Made by a program: the position numbers and the translations under genes. A DNA stretch of 64,000 nt from Oscillospiraceae bacterium (GTDB lineage: Bacteria; Bacillota; Clostridia; Oscillospirales; Oscillospiraceae), in NCBI GenBank assembly GCA_020025305.1, contig JAHHSG010000004.1, forward strand, positions 1 to 64,000, read 5' to 3'. Under the pieces are notes generated by a model. It saw only the letters and a program-made list of their open reading frames with translations. It did no database searches and was not told the DNA's origin. Below, piece by piece: positions 32,287-42,390 of the stretch; position 1 is the first letter of the stretch; each line of letters starts with the position of its first letter.

Positions 32287-35200
32287 CTAGGATTTGACTT
32301 TTATGACCACATTTTCGTTGCCCAGCCACTCTTGGCACTCTTCAATCAGCGCCGGATGGTTGAGACAATATGTGCCCAGTAATTTGCCTGTGTCGGCGAT
32401 CCGCATCTTCACCGGCGTCTGTCCCTCGAACATTGACATGACCAGCTTGATGTGTGCAAAGGCCGTGGAGTCTACACTGGGAAATTTCAGATAAATGGTA
32501 GTTTGAGGCTCTCCTTTTGTAACCTTCTCCTTCGCGTTCTCTTTTCCTGCCTCTTTGTGGAGCGGATAAATGGAGTCACACATCATTTGAGGAGGCTTTT
32601 CATCCCGCACGGAGAGACGACCTTTTACCACCACAGGGGCATTGACCTGCATATAACTGCCGCACTGCTCGATCACTCGGTTAAAGCACAAAAGCTCCAT
32701 GGAGGCAAGTTCATCCTCCACCATCACATAGGCCATCAATGTATTATTTTTTGTGGTGCGGGTTTTACTGGAGGTCACAACACCGGCAATGGTGATGTTC
32801 TGCCCGTCCGAAAAGCGGCGTGGGCCGCCCTCTGCGGCAAAATCCTCCAGAACCATGTGTATAGGCGTTGCCCCGACTCGATAGGCCGCCTCTCGATAAT
32901 CGCTCATAGGATGTCCGGAGAGATAGAGCCCGGTGGTTTCTTTCTCCATGTACATCCGCTCTACAACGGTATATTCCGGGATATCCGGTAGTTCAATTTC
33001 CGTGTATGCGTTACTCTGGGCAGCGGTAGCCATTCCAAAAAAGTCCAACTGTCCCTCTATATTCTGGCGACGGTTGGCAGCAATGGCATCGAGCACCTTT
33101 TCATACACAGCAATCAATTGCGATCTCCGTGCACCCAAACAGTCAAACGTACCGCTACGAATCAAATTCTCCACGGCCCGTTTATTCATATCACCGCAAT
33201 CAAACATTCGCTCACAGAAATCCTGGAAAGAGGTAAATGCTCCTCCCTGCTGCCGCTCACGAACCAGTGCCTGAATAAAGCCGCGGCCGATATTCTTAAT
33301 CGCTACCAATCCGAAGCGAATGCCCTCCTCCTCCACCGTAAAGCGGTCATAGGAGTGATTCACATCCGGCGGCAGCAGTGCAATACGGCACTCTTTACAC
33401 TCAGTAATATATTCCGCCACTTTATCGGAGTTATCCAGTACGCTGGTCAGCAGTGCCGCCATGTACTCTCGTGTATAGTGGCACTTGAAATAGGCGGTCT
33501 GATAGGCAACTACCGCATAGCTAACAGCGTGGGCCTTATTAAAGGCGTAGTTGGCAAAATCATAGATCTCATCATAGATTGCCTCCGCTGTTTCCTCTGA
33601 AATGCCGTTAGAAACGCAACCTGTAATGCCTCTTTCCTTGTCACCATGAACGAAGGATTGCCGCTCCTTTTCAATCTCTTTGCTTTTCTTTTTGGAGATG
33701 GCACGGCGCACCATATCCGCCTGTCCCAAAGAATAGCCACCCAGTTTACGAAAAATTTCTATGACTTGCTCTTGATAAACAATGCAGCCGTAGGTGACGG
33801 ACAAAATCGGTTCCAAAGACGGATGCTTATAGGTAATCAGCTCCGGATTCTGCTTACAGGCGATAAAGCGCGGGATGGAGTCCATAGGACCAGGACGGTA
33901 GAGCGCAATGATTGCCGTAATATCCTCGATACTATGCGGTTTCAAGCCAAGACAAACGCCGGTCATTCCGGTGGATTCCATCTGGAACACACCGGAAGTC
34001 CGTCCTTGGGTCAGCATAGCAAACGTATCTTCATCATCCATGGGAATGTCGGCCAGCTGGAAGTTCGGTTGGCGTTCCTGCACCATTTTGACAGCGTCAT
34101 CCAGCACTGTCAGATTCCGAAGTCCCAGAAAGTCCATCTTCAGAAGCCCTAATTTCTCCAGCGTTTCCATGGTATATTGGCATACCATAGACTCATCGTT
34201 ACGGGCAAGAGGAACATATTCATATACGGGCCGCTTAGTGATCACTACGCCGGCAGCATGAGTCGAGGCGTGACGAGGCATGCCCTCCACAGCCTTAGCC
34301 ATGTCGATAAGCCTATGAACACGTTCATCTGCTTCATACAAATCAGAGAGTTGTTTGGAAAGACGCAGGGCATCGTCCAACGTAATATGAAGCGTGGTAG
34401 GCACAAGCTTGGCCACGGCGTCCACCTCAGCATAAGGCATATTAAGTACACGCCCTACATCTCGGATGGCACCACGCGCTGCCATGGTACCAAAGGTCAC
34501 GATCTGGGCCACGTGATCATCACCATACTTGCGGCGCACATATTCCACCACTTCCCCGCGGCGTGTATCGCCGAAGTCCATATCAATATCGGGCATGGAC
34601 ACGCGCTCCGGATTGAGAAAACGCTCAAAGTAGAGATTGTACTCCATGGGATCGATGTCCGTGATGCGGAGACAATAGGAGACCATACTGCCCGCAGCAC
34701 TGCCACGTCCCGGTCCTACCGGGATGCCAACACTCTTGGCATAGCGGACAAAATCGGAGACAATGAGAAAATAGTCGGTAAAGCCCATCTTCTCGATCAT
34801 ATCCAACTCATACTCCAGCTGCGCGCGGTACGAAGGCTTCTCCGCACCATAGCGCTGGGCAAATCCTTCGTCACACAACTTGCGGAGGTAGGTCGGCGAA
34901 TCGTAACCGGGAGGCAGCGGAAATTCCGGCAGATGGTATTTTCCAAAGGTAAAATCAAGACGGCAGCGCTCAGCGATCCGCTGGGTATTCTCAATGGCAT
35001 CGGGATAACCGGCAAAGAGCGACTCCATCTCTTCGGTAGAACGCAAATAGAAGTTTTGGGGTTCATAGCGCATACGGTTGGTATCATCCACGGTCTTTCC
35101 GGTCTGGATGCATAGCAGTACATCATGAGCGGCCGCGTCCTCTTTGCGCAGATAATGTGCATCGTTGGTGGCTACCAGCGGAATTCCTGTCTCCTGATGA

Positions 35201-35775
35201 ATGCGCAAAAGCCCACGGTTCACCTCTGTCTGGGCTGGAATACCGTGATCCTGCACTTCGAGATAGAAATTGCCCTCTCCCAAGATTTCCTGCATCGTAA
35301 GGGCATATTCCTTAGCCCCCTCGTAGTTGCCGTTCATAAGCCGCTTGGGGATCTCACCGGCCAGACATGCAGAAAGGCCGATCAGCCCCTGTGCATGCTC
35401 GCGCAAAAGATTGAGATCAATCCGCGGTTTCATGTAGAAACCCTCCTTAAAGGCTTGGCTCACCAAATAGGAGAGATTGCGATACCCCGTCTCATTCTGG
35501 CACAGCAGTACCAGATGGCGCGACTCGGCATCAAACTCATGCATTTTATCAAAGCGGGTACGGGCGGCTACATAGACCTCGCAGCCGATGATAGGATGAA
35601 TTCCTTCCTCCTTGCAGGCGCGATAAAAGTCAACAGCACCGTACATGACACCGTGATCCGTAATGGCAACAGCCGTCTGCCCCAGCTCCTTGACACGCTT
35701 GGCAAGTTCCGGGATGCGGCAGGCACCATCCAGAAGGCTATATTCCGTATGGACATGGAGGTGTACAAAGGGCAT
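32287..35775 (-). CDS. dnaE: DNA polymerase III alpha subunit (DnaE)
   Basis: A 1162-residue C-family replicative polymerase. The PHP domain starts with HVHTEYSLLDG (6-16); the catalytic aspartates lie in PDIDMDFGD (about 400); the polymerase core, helix-hairpin-helix region and C-terminal OB-fold (ITIAGVVTSSKTR) follow in the usual order. Low-GC Firmicutes have this DnaE besides PolC, where it extends primers on the lagging strand. ATG 35775 has AGGAG. It is the last gene of the hprK-led operon, 4 nt after the C_GCAxxG gene, and is closed by a terminator. Confidence 0.96.
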   Translation of the reverse strand: MPFVHLHVHTEYSLLDGACRIPELAKRVKELGQTAVAITDHGVMYGAVDFYRACKEEGIHPIIGCEVYVAARTRFDKMHEFDAESRHLVLLCQNETGYRNLSYLVSQAFKEGFYMKPRIDLNLLREHAQGLIGLSACLAGEIPKRLMNGNYEGAKEYALTMQEILGEGNFYLEVQDHGIPAQTEVNRGLLRIHQETGIPLVATNDAHYLRKEDAAAHDVLLCIQTGKTVDDTNRMRYEPQNFYLRSTEEMESLFAGYPDAIENTQRIAERCRLDFTFGKYHLPEFPLPPGYDSPTYLRKLCDEGFAQRYGAEKPSYRAQLEYELDMIEKMGFTDYFLIVSDFVRYAKSVGIPVGPGRGSAAGSMVSYCLRITDIDPMEYNLYFERFLNPERVSMPDIDMDFGDTRRGEVVEYVRRKYGDDHVAQIVTFGTMAARGAIRDVGRVLNMPYAEVDAVAKLVPTTLHITLDDALRLSKQLSDLYEADERVHRLIDMAKAVEGMPRHASTHAAGVVITKRPVYEYVPLARNDESMVCQYTMETLEKLGLLKMDFLGLRNLTVLDDAVKMVQERQPNFQLADIPMDDEDTFAMLTQGRTSGVFQMESTGMTGVCLGLKPHSIEDITAIIALYRPGPMDSIPRFIACKQNPELITYKHPSLEPILSVTYGCIVYQEQVIEIFRKLGGYSLGQADMVRRAISKKKSKEIEKERQSFVHGDKERGITGCVSNGISEETAEAIYDEIYDFANYAFNKAHAVSYAVVAYQTAYFKCHYTREYMAALLTSVLDNSDKVAEYITECKECRIALLPPDVNHSYDRFTVEEEGIRFGLVAIKNIGRGFIQALVRERQQGGAFTSFQDFCERMFDCGDMNKRAVENLIRSGTFDCLGARRSQLIAVYEKVLDAIAANRRQNIEGQLDFFGMATAAQSNAYTEIELPDIPEYTVVERMYMEKETTGLYLSGHPMSDYREAAYRVGATPIHMVLEDFAAEGGPRRFSDGQNITIAGVVTSSKTRTTKNNTLMAYVMVEDELASMELLCFNRVIEQCGSYMQVNAPVVVKGRLSVRDEKPPQMMCDSIYPLHKEAGKENAKEKVTKGEPQTTIYLKFPSVDSTAFAHIKLVMSMFEGQTPVKMRIADTGKLLGTYCLNHPALIEECQEWLGNENVVIKVKS

Positions 35776-35779
35776 CGTA

Positions 35780-36238
35780 TTACTCCTCTTTCTGTGCCTT
35801 TAATTCTTCCAAATAATCATACAAAATTTCCGCCGCAGAGACGATCAGCAGGTCGCAGTGCTTGACAGCCCCCAGTTCTGCCGCCATCTCCGTTCCTGCC
35901 AATTCCTTTTCGGCCAGCAGATCCCGACAGTCAAGCTTGGCAAAGCGTTCTTTAAAGCGGCGCTCAAATTCTACCGTACGGTGCATGGATGCGCTCTTCC
36001 CTTCCGCATCATTCTTCTGATCGTGGGGAAAGAGGAGTCCCAGCACCATTACGGCGCCACTCACAGCACCGCACAAACCACCATAACGAACGCCGCCGCC
36101 AAAACCTGTGGCAATAGCAAAACTCTGCTGTTCTGTCAGACCTGTCTGATCCTGATAGGCCGCCAGAACACTCTGGGTACAGTTAAAGCCGCTTTGATGG
36201 TAAGTCAGGGCTTTCTGGCAATACTCTCTTTTGGTCAT
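35780..36238 (-). CDS. C_GCAxxG_C_C family protein
   Basis: A 152-residue small protein of the Cys-patterned family named for its motif: C near residue 20 in GFNCTQSV, GLCGAVSGAVMVLG in the middle, then CRD and C residues towards the end. Members sit in many anaerobes; some are annotated as possible redox proteins, with no proven function. Its start overlaps the whiA stop by the ATGA arrangement and it ends 4 nt before dnaE, so it is translated as part of this operon. Confidence 0.88.
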   Translation of the reverse strand: MTKREYCQKALTYHQSGFNCTQSVLAAYQDQTGLTEQQSFAIATGFGGGVRYGGLCGAVSGAVMVLGLLFPHDQKNDAEGKSASMHRTVEFERRFKERFAKLDCRDLLAEKELAGTEMAAELGAVKHCDLLIVSAAEILYDYLEELKAQKEE

Positions 36239-37143
36239 ATTAATTCCCTCGCTATCTCTAATAACTTTCTCATCCGGTGATTGATGCAGGATTTTGTAAC
36301 CGGCGGGTCACATCGCTCAGCAATCTGGCCAAGCGACAACTCTGGGTTTTCCAACCGCACAAGGGCGGTTTCCCGCAGTTTTTCGGGCAGCAGTTCCAGC
36401 TTTCCGGCAGTTCGCAGCCTTTCAATTGCATCGCACTGCACCTGCGCTGCATCCAGCGTTTTATTTACATTAGCCATGTCACAATTCATGGCTCGGTTGG
36501 CCTCGTTACGGATTTCTTTATCCAGCTTGGTCGTCATGATCTCCACTGCGGCAGCCGGTGCGCCGATCGTGGTCAAGAAATTTTCAATATGCTCACACTG
36601 CTTAAAGTAGATGACGCTGTTGCCGCCCCGCATGACACTGCGGGGTGAAAAGCCCATCTCCGTTAAAAGGGCGGACATCTCACGGCTGGCTTGTGTATGC
36701 GAGCTGGATAGTTCCAGGTGATAGCGTTTTTCCGGGTCGGTAACACTGCCGCCGGAGAGAAACGCACCACGCAGCAGCGCATTGCGGCAGCACTCCTCCT
36801 CCAGAATGCCAAAGTTTACATGGAGTACGGTATTTTGATGCACATCATAGCCCAGCTGGCTGATAATACGCTCCAACTTTTGAGGATCTACCATGCGGAA
36901 CACCATCTTGCCTCGTCCGCCCTCCTGCTCCGGCAGAAAGTCAAAGCGCAGATCAAAGGCTTTTTTAAAGAGGCGGGGCAGACGGGCGGCAAAGTCCGGA
37001 TTTTCCGTAATAATCCGGATTTCCTGTGAATTGAAGGTATTGCAGTACAGCAAGACCCCATAAGCCTCAGCTCTGCAGCAGCAATGGCGTGGAAAGCCCA
37101 CGCGGCATAATTCTTTTCTTACCTTGTAGGCAAAGGATTGCAT
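36235..37143 (-). CDS. whiA: DNA-binding protein WhiA
   Basis: A 302-residue protein with an N-terminal degenerate LAGLIDADG homing-endonuclease fold (to about 195; SGGSVTDPEKRYHLEL in it) and a C-terminal helix-turn-helix (LSLGQIAERCDPPVTKSCINHRM). It affects cell division and chromosome segregation in Firmicutes and sporulation in actinomycetes. I take ATG 37143, preceded by AGAGGG, as it matches the family start; ATG 37167 overlaps the yvcK stop in an ATGA and is a real alternative. The rapZ-yvcK-whiA order is widely conserved. Confidence 0.93.
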   Translation of the reverse strand: MQSFAYKVRKELCRVGFPRHCCCRAEAYGVLLYCNTFNSQEIRIITENPDFAARLPRLFKKAFDLRFDFLPEQEGGRGKMVFRMVDPQKLERIISQLGYDVHQNTVLHVNFGILEEECCRNALLRGAFLSGGSVTDPEKRYHLELSSSHTQASREMSALLTEMGFSPRSVMRGGNSVIYFKQCEHIENFLTTIGAPAAAVEIMTTKLDKEIRNEANRAMNCDMANVNKTLDAAQVQCDAIERLRTAGKLELLPEKLRETALVRLENPELSLGQIAERCDPPVTKSCINHRMRKLLEIARELI

Positions 37144-37163
37144 CCCTGTTCCCTCTTCTTTCT

Positions 37164-38207
37164 TCATTCCATTCGGTACTGTGCACTTTGCTGACCGTGC
37201 CCCGCAATACGGATGCCGCGATGGGCATGCAATTCTACCAATTCCCGAGCCAGCTGCCCAGGATTGTGACGCACTTTGCCGTTCTCCACCGCAGCTATCG
37301 GCGCCGTAAGTATTTCCACGCCCAGCGCTTCACAGGTCTCTTTGTCACAGAAAATCGTATCACAGCCCTCCTGCCGATAGCGCTGGACGATGGCGGCAGG
37401 AATGGTACCGTTATTAATCAGGCACAAGTCAAAAAGCCCCTCATAGGCGTGGTTAAATAGGGCACGGATATGGTCGGAAACGGTATACCCTTCTGTTTCC
37501 CCTAACTGCGTCATTATGTTGCAGGCATAGATTTTCATGGCCTTGCTGCTGCGGATGGCCTCTGTGATCCCATCTACCAGAAGATTGGGAATGATACTGG
37601 TATAGAGACTGCCGGGAGCAAAAACAATCATCTCCGCTTGTGCAATCGCCTGCAGGGCAGATTCCAGCGCCGGTGGGTGCTCTGGAAGCAGGCGCACTTT
37701 GCGAATACGGCAGTTCTGCTCTTTTTTAAACTGGGCAATACTGGACTCCCCTACCACCGTAGCGCCGTTTTCAAATTCCGCTTCCAGCTGCACATCGGCG
37801 GTGGTTACAGGCAAAACCCGGCCGGTAATTGCCAGCACCTGACTCATACCGTCCACAGCCTGATCGAAGGTCGGCAGAATGCCGTGGAGTGCCGCCAGCA
37901 GTAGATTTCCAAAACTCTGTCCCGCCAGTGCGCCGTCCTGAAAACGATACTGCAGCAGCTGTACCATCAACGGCTCGGCATTAGCCAGTGCCTCCATGCA
38001 GTGGCGGATATCGCCGGGAGGCGGCATCCCCAGATCCTGCCGAAGCACACCGGAGCCGCCGCCGTCATCTGCCACAGTGACAATGGCCGTAATATGCTTT
38101 GTATATAGCTTTAAACCGCGCAAAAGCGTCGATAGTCCTGTTCCTCCACCAATAGCCACGACGCGTGGGCCGTGTTCCGGGGGAATGTGATAGATACTGG
38201 AGCTCAT
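37164..38207 (-). CDS. yvcK: Gluconeogenesis factor YvcK family protein
   Basis: A 347-residue CofD-like protein. The nucleotide-sugar binding loop GGGTGL is at 20-25, followed by ADDGGGSGVLRQ and PPPGDIRHC, all typical. In Bacillus it binds UDP-sugars and is needed for growth on gluconeogenic carbon, affecting cell wall synthesis through PBP1 and GlmS-related control. It lies 12 nt after rapZ and overlaps the upstream start option of whiA. Confidence 0.93.
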   Translation of the reverse strand: MSSSIYHIPPEHGPRVVAIGGGTGLSTLLRGLKLYTKHITAIVTVADDGGGSGVLRQDLGMPPPGDIRHCMEALANAEPLMVQLLQYRFQDGALAGQSFGNLLLAALHGILPTFDQAVDGMSQVLAITGRVLPVTTADVQLEAEFENGATVVGESSIAQFKKEQNCRIRKVRLLPEHPPALESALQAIAQAEMIVFAPGSLYTSIIPNLLVDGITEAIRSSKAMKIYACNIMTQLGETEGYTVSDHIRALFNHAYEGLFDLCLINNGTIPAAIVQRYRQEGCDTIFCDKETCEALGVEILTAPIAAVENGKVRHNPGQLARELVELHAHRGIRIAGHGQQSAQYRME

Positions 38208-38219
38208 AGCATCGCTCCT

Positions 38220-39077
38220 TTAGCGGGAAATATCCCGATGGTTTTCCGTCACTTGATACCCCTCCTTGGCGATGTAGCTAGTGATTTCGTGAGCAATAGC
38301 AACGGAGCGATGATGGCCTCCGGTGCAGCCAATGGCCACCACCAAAACGCTCTTTCCCTCTTCGGCATAGAGCGGCAGAAGGAAGCTGAGCATATTCTCC
38401 AGCTGCTTCAAAAATTCATGGGTCTGCTGAAAACCGAAAACGAATTCCTGCACCGCACTATCCAAACCGGTCTTGTGCTTTAGCTCCTCTACATAGTAAG
38501 GATTAGGCATAAAGCGTACATCGAATACCAAATCGGCTTCCAGCGGAATGCCATGCTTAAAACCGAAGGACTGGACATTGATGTTAAGACCGTTACGGCT
38601 GTTCTGATCTCCGAAGAGACTGAGAATCTCACCACGCAGCTTGGCCGTAGAGAAGGCGGTGGTGTCCAACACAAAATCGGCATGATCCCGCACCGGCTGC
38701 ATCATTTCCCGCTCCAGCTGCACCGCCTGCTCCACGTTTAGCTTCTTTCCTGCCAACGGATGCACGCGCCGTGTCTCCTTATAGCGGTTGATAATGGTAC
38801 GGGTGTCCGCCTCTAAAAACAGCAGTCGGCATTTAACACCGCTCTCCTTGATTTTCTCCACGGTTTCAATCAGCAGATCAAATGGCTCACCGGCACGCAC
38901 ATCATACACCAATGCCACATGGTCGTAGCGACCGCAGGATGTGGCACAGAAAGCGGCAAATTTCGCCATCATCTCCGCCGGCAGATTGTCAACGATATAG
39001 TAACCGATATCCTCCAGATAAGAGGCAGCCCGGCTTTTGCCGCCGCCGGAAAGCCCGGATATAATTAAAATTTCCAT
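38220..39077 (-). CDS. rapZ: RNase adapter / nucleotide-binding protein RapZ
   Basis: A 285-residue P-loop protein (YvcJ in Bacillus). Walker A GLSGGGKS is at 8-15 and the conserved C-terminal domain includes VAIGCTGGHHRSVAIAHEI. In Escherichia coli it senses glucosamine 6-phosphate and guides RNase E; in Firmicutes it has GTPase/ATPase activity and the RNA role is unproven. GGAGG lies before ATG 39077, 10 nt after murB. Confidence 0.94.
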   Translation of the reverse strand: MEILIISGLSGGGKSRAASYLEDIGYYIVDNLPAEMMAKFAAFCATSCGRYDHVALVYDVRAGEPFDLLIETVEKIKESGVKCRLLFLEADTRTIINRYKETRRVHPLAGKKLNVEQAVQLEREMMQPVRDHADFVLDTTAFSTAKLRGEILSLFGDQNSRNGLNINVQSFGFKHGIPLEADLVFDVRFMPNPYYVEELKHKTGLDSAVQEFVFGFQQTHEFLKQLENMLSFLLPLYAEEGKSVLVVAIGCTGGHHRSVAIAHEITSYIAKEGYQVTENHRDISR

Positions 39078-39087
39078 GAATACCTCC

Positions 39088-40002
39088 TTAGGGAATCATC
39101 TTCACTTCAGGCTCCAACAGGACACCCCACTGCTCCAGTACTCGCTTTTGTACCTGAGTAATCAGCCGCTTCACATCCTCGCAAGTGGCATCGCCGATGT
39201 TAATGACAAAACCTGCGTGTTTTTCGGATACTTGTGCGCCGCCCACTGTCAGCCCCTTAAGCCCCGTCTTTTCAATGAGTGTACCGGCATAATTCCCTAT
39301 GGGACGCTTGAACGTGCTGCCGGCGCTGGGGTATTCCAGCGGCTGGCTCTGCTTCCGGCGCGCCATCAGGTCATCCATCTTGGCACGAATCTCCAGCGGA
39401 TCCCCTTTGGTAAGGCGGAGTGCTGCCCCCAGAATCACAATCTCCGGCTGATTGGAAAAAATACTGCGGCGGTAGGAGAACTGTAATTCCTCCCCGGTTA
39501 AATGGCGGATCCCATCGGGAAACAGTGCGGTGACCTCCGTTACCACCTGACTCATTTCGCCGCCATAAGCACCGGCATTCATACAAATACCGCCGCCAAG
39601 GCTGCCGGGAATGCCGTGGGCAAACTCTAACCCGGCAAGTCCGGCCTGCTGGGCAAAAACGGCGAGCCGTGCAAGAGAAATACCGGCATCTGCTTCCAAC
39701 GTTACATCGCCCGTGGAACGCACCGCAGACATATGTTCCGCGGTTTTGATCACCAGTGTGTCAAGCCCTGCATCATCTACCAGAAGATTCGTTCCTTTTC
39801 CTAAAATAAACGGGCGTATACCGCACTCCTGGGCAAGCCCCATCAAAATCACCAACTGCTCCCGATTTTTCGGGAACGCCATCCTTCGAGCGGCGCCGCC
39901 CACACGGAACGAGGTGTGCCGCTTCATGGATACCTCCTGCTCTACCGAAAGATCCGGCAGATTTTCCTTTATTTTCTGATCTAATATCTCATACCAGAGC
40001 AT
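39088..40002 (-). CDS. murB: UDP-N-acetylenolpyruvoylglucosamine reductase
   Basis: FAD-dependent reduction of UDP-GlcNAc-enolpyruvate to UDP-MurNAc. The 304-residue protein shows the FAD-binding region (LGKGTNLLV), PGSLGGGICMNAGAYGGEM, the YRRSIF segment and the catalytic serine motif AGSTFKRP with a C-terminal glutamate; it is a type IIb-like MurB. GGAGGAA precedes ATG 40002; an in-frame ATG at 40023 is weaker. It belongs to the hprK operon. Confidence 0.95.
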   Translation of the reverse strand: MLWYEILDQKIKENLPDLSVEQEVSMKRHTSFRVGGAARRMAFPKNREQLVILMGLAQECGIRPFILGKGTNLLVDDAGLDTLVIKTAEHMSAVRSTGDVTLEADAGISLARLAVFAQQAGLAGLEFAHGIPGSLGGGICMNAGAYGGEMSQVVTEVTALFPDGIRHLTGEELQFSYRRSIFSNQPEIVILGAALRLTKGDPLEIRAKMDDLMARRKQSQPLEYPSAGSTFKRPIGNYAGTLIEKTGLKGLTVGGAQVSEKHAGFVINIGDATCEDVKRLITQVQKRVLEQWGVLLEPEVKMIP

Positions 40003-40026
40003 ATTTGTTCCTCCAAAAATCATGTC

Positions 40027-40986
40027 TCACCGCTTCATCTTACCAAGCAGAGCCGCACCGACAATCCCCGCATCATTCCCCAGCTGTGCCTTGACAATCC
40101 GGGTCATTTTATCCCGGTTGCAGGGAATGCTCTCCTTGGCCACCTGCTGCTGCACGGGAATGAGCAGCTGGGCGTCCGACTCATGGCTGACACCGCCGCC
40201 AATGGCCAATGTATCGGGCTGAAAAATATTGATAAGGTTGGTGATGCCTATGGATAGGTACCGAATGTACATATCACATACACGCTGCCCCACCGGATCT
40301 CCCTGTCGGGCCGCAATAAAGGCTGACCGACCGCTGACCTCGCCGCCATTCTCTGCGACTACTTGGGCAAGAATGCTGTGGGGATTGCGCTCTAACGCCT
40401 GCTGTGTCAGGCGCTTGAGGGCGCTGGCAGAAGCATATTGCTCCCAGCAGCCCCGCCGACCGCAGGGGCACAGTTCACCATCGGCAACAATGCACATATG
40501 GCCCACCTCGCCTGCCATGCCATTGGAACCGTGGAAGATTTTCCCGTTGTGAATGATACCGCCCCCGATCCCCGTGCCCAGTGTAATGGTCACAAACCGC
40601 TTGCTGTTCCGCCCCGCACCGACATAATACTCCGCCACAGCCGCACAGTTGGCATCGTTTTCGATATAGAGCGGCAGTCGGAGATAGCGATGAAAAAGGC
40701 GGCGCAAAGGCACGTTGCGCAGCGGCAGATTGCAGGTATAGAGAATGGAGCCGGAGCGGATCTCCACTGCGCCGGGGACGCCCACGCCTACCGAAGCGAT
40801 CTCGTCCAAGGAAATGTTCGCAGCGGCTGTCAGGTTTTGAATCATGGACACCATAGTCCGGGCCAGCTTCTCCTGATTGTCAATCTGAGCGATCTTCATT
40901 TTTTGCAGTGTCAAAATCTGACCTGCCTCATTTACCAGTCCGGCTTTTAGGTTAGTGCCGCCGATATCAATGCCAATATATGTCAT
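40027..40986 (-). CDS. glk: ROK-family glucokinase
   Basis: A 319-residue sugar kinase. The N-terminal ATP motif is IDIGGTNLKAGLV (5-17), the sugar-binding ENDANCAA and GTGIGGGII motifs are in the middle, and the ROK zinc site HMC-x-CPCGRRGCWEQY is complete. These features fit glucokinase (GlkA/GlcK of Gram-positives). Its start overlaps the hprK stop (ATGA), so sugar phosphorylation is co-expressed with the HPr kinase that governs carbon catabolite control. Confidence 0.92.
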   Translation of the reverse strand: MTYIGIDIGGTNLKAGLVNEAGQILTLQKMKIAQIDNQEKLARTMVSMIQNLTAAANISLDEIASVGVGVPGAVEIRSGSILYTCNLPLRNVPLRRLFHRYLRLPLYIENDANCAAVAEYYVGAGRNSKRFVTITLGTGIGGGIIHNGKIFHGSNGMAGEVGHMCIVADGELCPCGRRGCWEQYASASALKRLTQQALERNPHSILAQVVAENGGEVSGRSAFIAARQGDPVGQRVCDMYIRYLSIGITNLINIFQPDTLAIGGGVSHESDAQLLIPVQQQVAKESIPCNRDKMTRIVKAQLGNDAGIVGAALLGKMKR

Positions 40987-41942
40987 CGAGTCTCCTTTGC
41001 CTGCCGGGCCATTTCATCTACTTTTCGGTCAAACTGTGCCACAAAGTTTCCGGCAGGATTGTCACCGTAGGCCATCTGCCGGTTTTTCATGGTTGCGATC
41101 TCTACAATACCCGCTAAATTACGGCCCGGGCGCACGGGGATGGTCAAGTAGGGCACAGAAACACCCAGCATGGTGTAGGTGTCCTCGCCAAGCCCCAGCC
41201 GATCATAAAACTTTCCGTCAACCCACTGCTCCAGCTGCACCACCATGTCAATCTCCGTTTCAAACTGCACAGCTCCCATACCAAAGAGCTTCTGCACATC
41301 AATGATACCTACACCACGGATCTCCACATAGTGCCGAATGATCTCCGGTGCCGTACCGTACAAAGAGTTGGAGACCTGTCGTATCTCCACGGCATCATCG
41401 GCCACCAGTCGATGCCCTCGCTTTAAAAGCTCAATGGCTGTCTCACTTTTTCCGATGCCGCTGTCACCCAGCAGAAAAACGCCCTGTCCGTAAATATTCA
41501 TTAAAACGCCGTGGCGCACGATCTGGGGAGCCAGCGCACGGTTAAGATAGTCAATGATATGGCTGGTCAGTTCTACGGTCTGCAGATCCGTACGCAGCAG
41601 CGTTCGGTCGTGCTTTTTGGCAAGCTCCAGCAGCTCCGGGAACACCTCCATATTTCGTGCAATGATCAGCGCCGGGATTTCACAGCGCAGAAAATTCTCA
41701 AATACGCTGCGCCGCTGGGAAATATCCATGGCGCGCAGGAATGTCATCTCCGCCTTACCGAGGATCTGCAGACGCCGAGGCTCAAAATAGTCATAGAACC
41801 CCACCAGTTGCAAAGCCGGACGGTTCACATCGGAAATTGTGATCTCTCGGGTGTCATAGTCAGAACCTTTATGCAAAATTTCCAGATGGAAACTTTCCAC
41901 CAGCCGGCTCAGTTTTGCAGGGGTGCGCTTTACTTTTTCCAT
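40983..41942 (-). CDS. hprK: HPr kinase/phosphorylase
   Basis: A 319-residue bifunctional enzyme that phosphorylates and dephosphorylates Ser46 of HPr, the signal for CcpA-dependent catabolite control. Walker A is GDSGIGKS at 159-166, a conserved histidine lies at 144, and the signature EIRGVGIIDVQKLFG follows around 210. AGGAGG lies before ATG 41942. It heads the eight-gene operon that runs to dnaE. Confidence 0.96.
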   Translation of the reverse strand: MEKVKRTPAKLSRLVESFHLEILHKGSDYDTREITISDVNRPALQLVGFYDYFEPRRLQILGKAEMTFLRAMDISQRRSVFENFLRCEIPALIIARNMEVFPELLELAKKHDRTLLRTDLQTVELTSHIIDYLNRALAPQIVRHGVLMNIYGQGVFLLGDSGIGKSETAIELLKRGHRLVADDAVEIRQVSNSLYGTAPEIIRHYVEIRGVGIIDVQKLFGMGAVQFETEIDMVVQLEQWVDGKFYDRLGLGEDTYTMLGVSVPYLTIPVRPGRNLAGIVEIATMKNRQMAYGDNPAGNFVAQFDRKVDEMARQAKETR

Positions 41943-42017
41943 TCTCAGTATCCTCCTGTAGGCAGGGGTTAGAGCAGATGCTTTTTACAACAACTCTACC
42001 GGAATTTATATTACTTT

Positions 42018-42046
42018 ATTATAACTTATGTACTAACTTTTCGCAA
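42018..42046 (-). promoter_or_regulatory. hprK operon promoter
   Basis: Minus strand TTGCGA at 42046-42041 and TATAAT at 42023-42018, spacer 17 nt, about 76 nt before hprK. Confidence 0.75.
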
Positions 42047-42093
42047 TACTTTCCGGACCGCACAAAATTTTTTGCTATTTTTGAAAATAGCCC

Positions 42094-42122
42094 TTGCAAT
42101 TTGTGCCATAATCTGCTAAGAT
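42094..42122 (+). promoter_or_regulatory. rpmB promoter
   Basis: TTGCAA at 42094-42099 and TAAGAT at 42117-42122, spacer 17 nt. Confidence 0.65.
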
Positions 42123-42182
42123 ATTCAATGCTTGCAAATGTAGTGTGAGCATAATGTTAGTTACAGCAAGGAGGTGCAACGG

Positions 42183-42371
42183 ATGGCTAAGTGCGAATTC
42201 TGCGACAAGGGCGTAAACTTTGGTATCAAGGTTTCCCATTCCCACAGACGTTCCAATCGTCCCTGGAAGCCCAATGTCAAGCGTGTAAAGGCATTGATCA
42301 ATGGCACGCCTCGCCATGTGTATGTTTGTACCCGGTGCTTGCGTTCCGGCAAAGTTACCAGAGCAATCTGA
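42183..42371 (+). CDS. rpmB: 50S ribosomal protein L28
   Basis: A 62-residue ribosomal protein of the zinc-binding (C+) type: C4, C7, C49 and C52 form the CxxC pairs. AAGGAGG at 42168-42174 supports ATG 42183. Many bacteria carry a cysteine-free paralogue for zinc limitation; none is seen here. It is a single-gene unit with promoter and terminator. Confidence 0.96.
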   Translation: MAKCEFCDKGVNFGIKVSHSHRRSNRPWKPNVKRVKALINGTPRHVYVCTRCLRSGKVTRAI

Positions 42372-42390
42372 TCATGGTTGGATTTAGAAT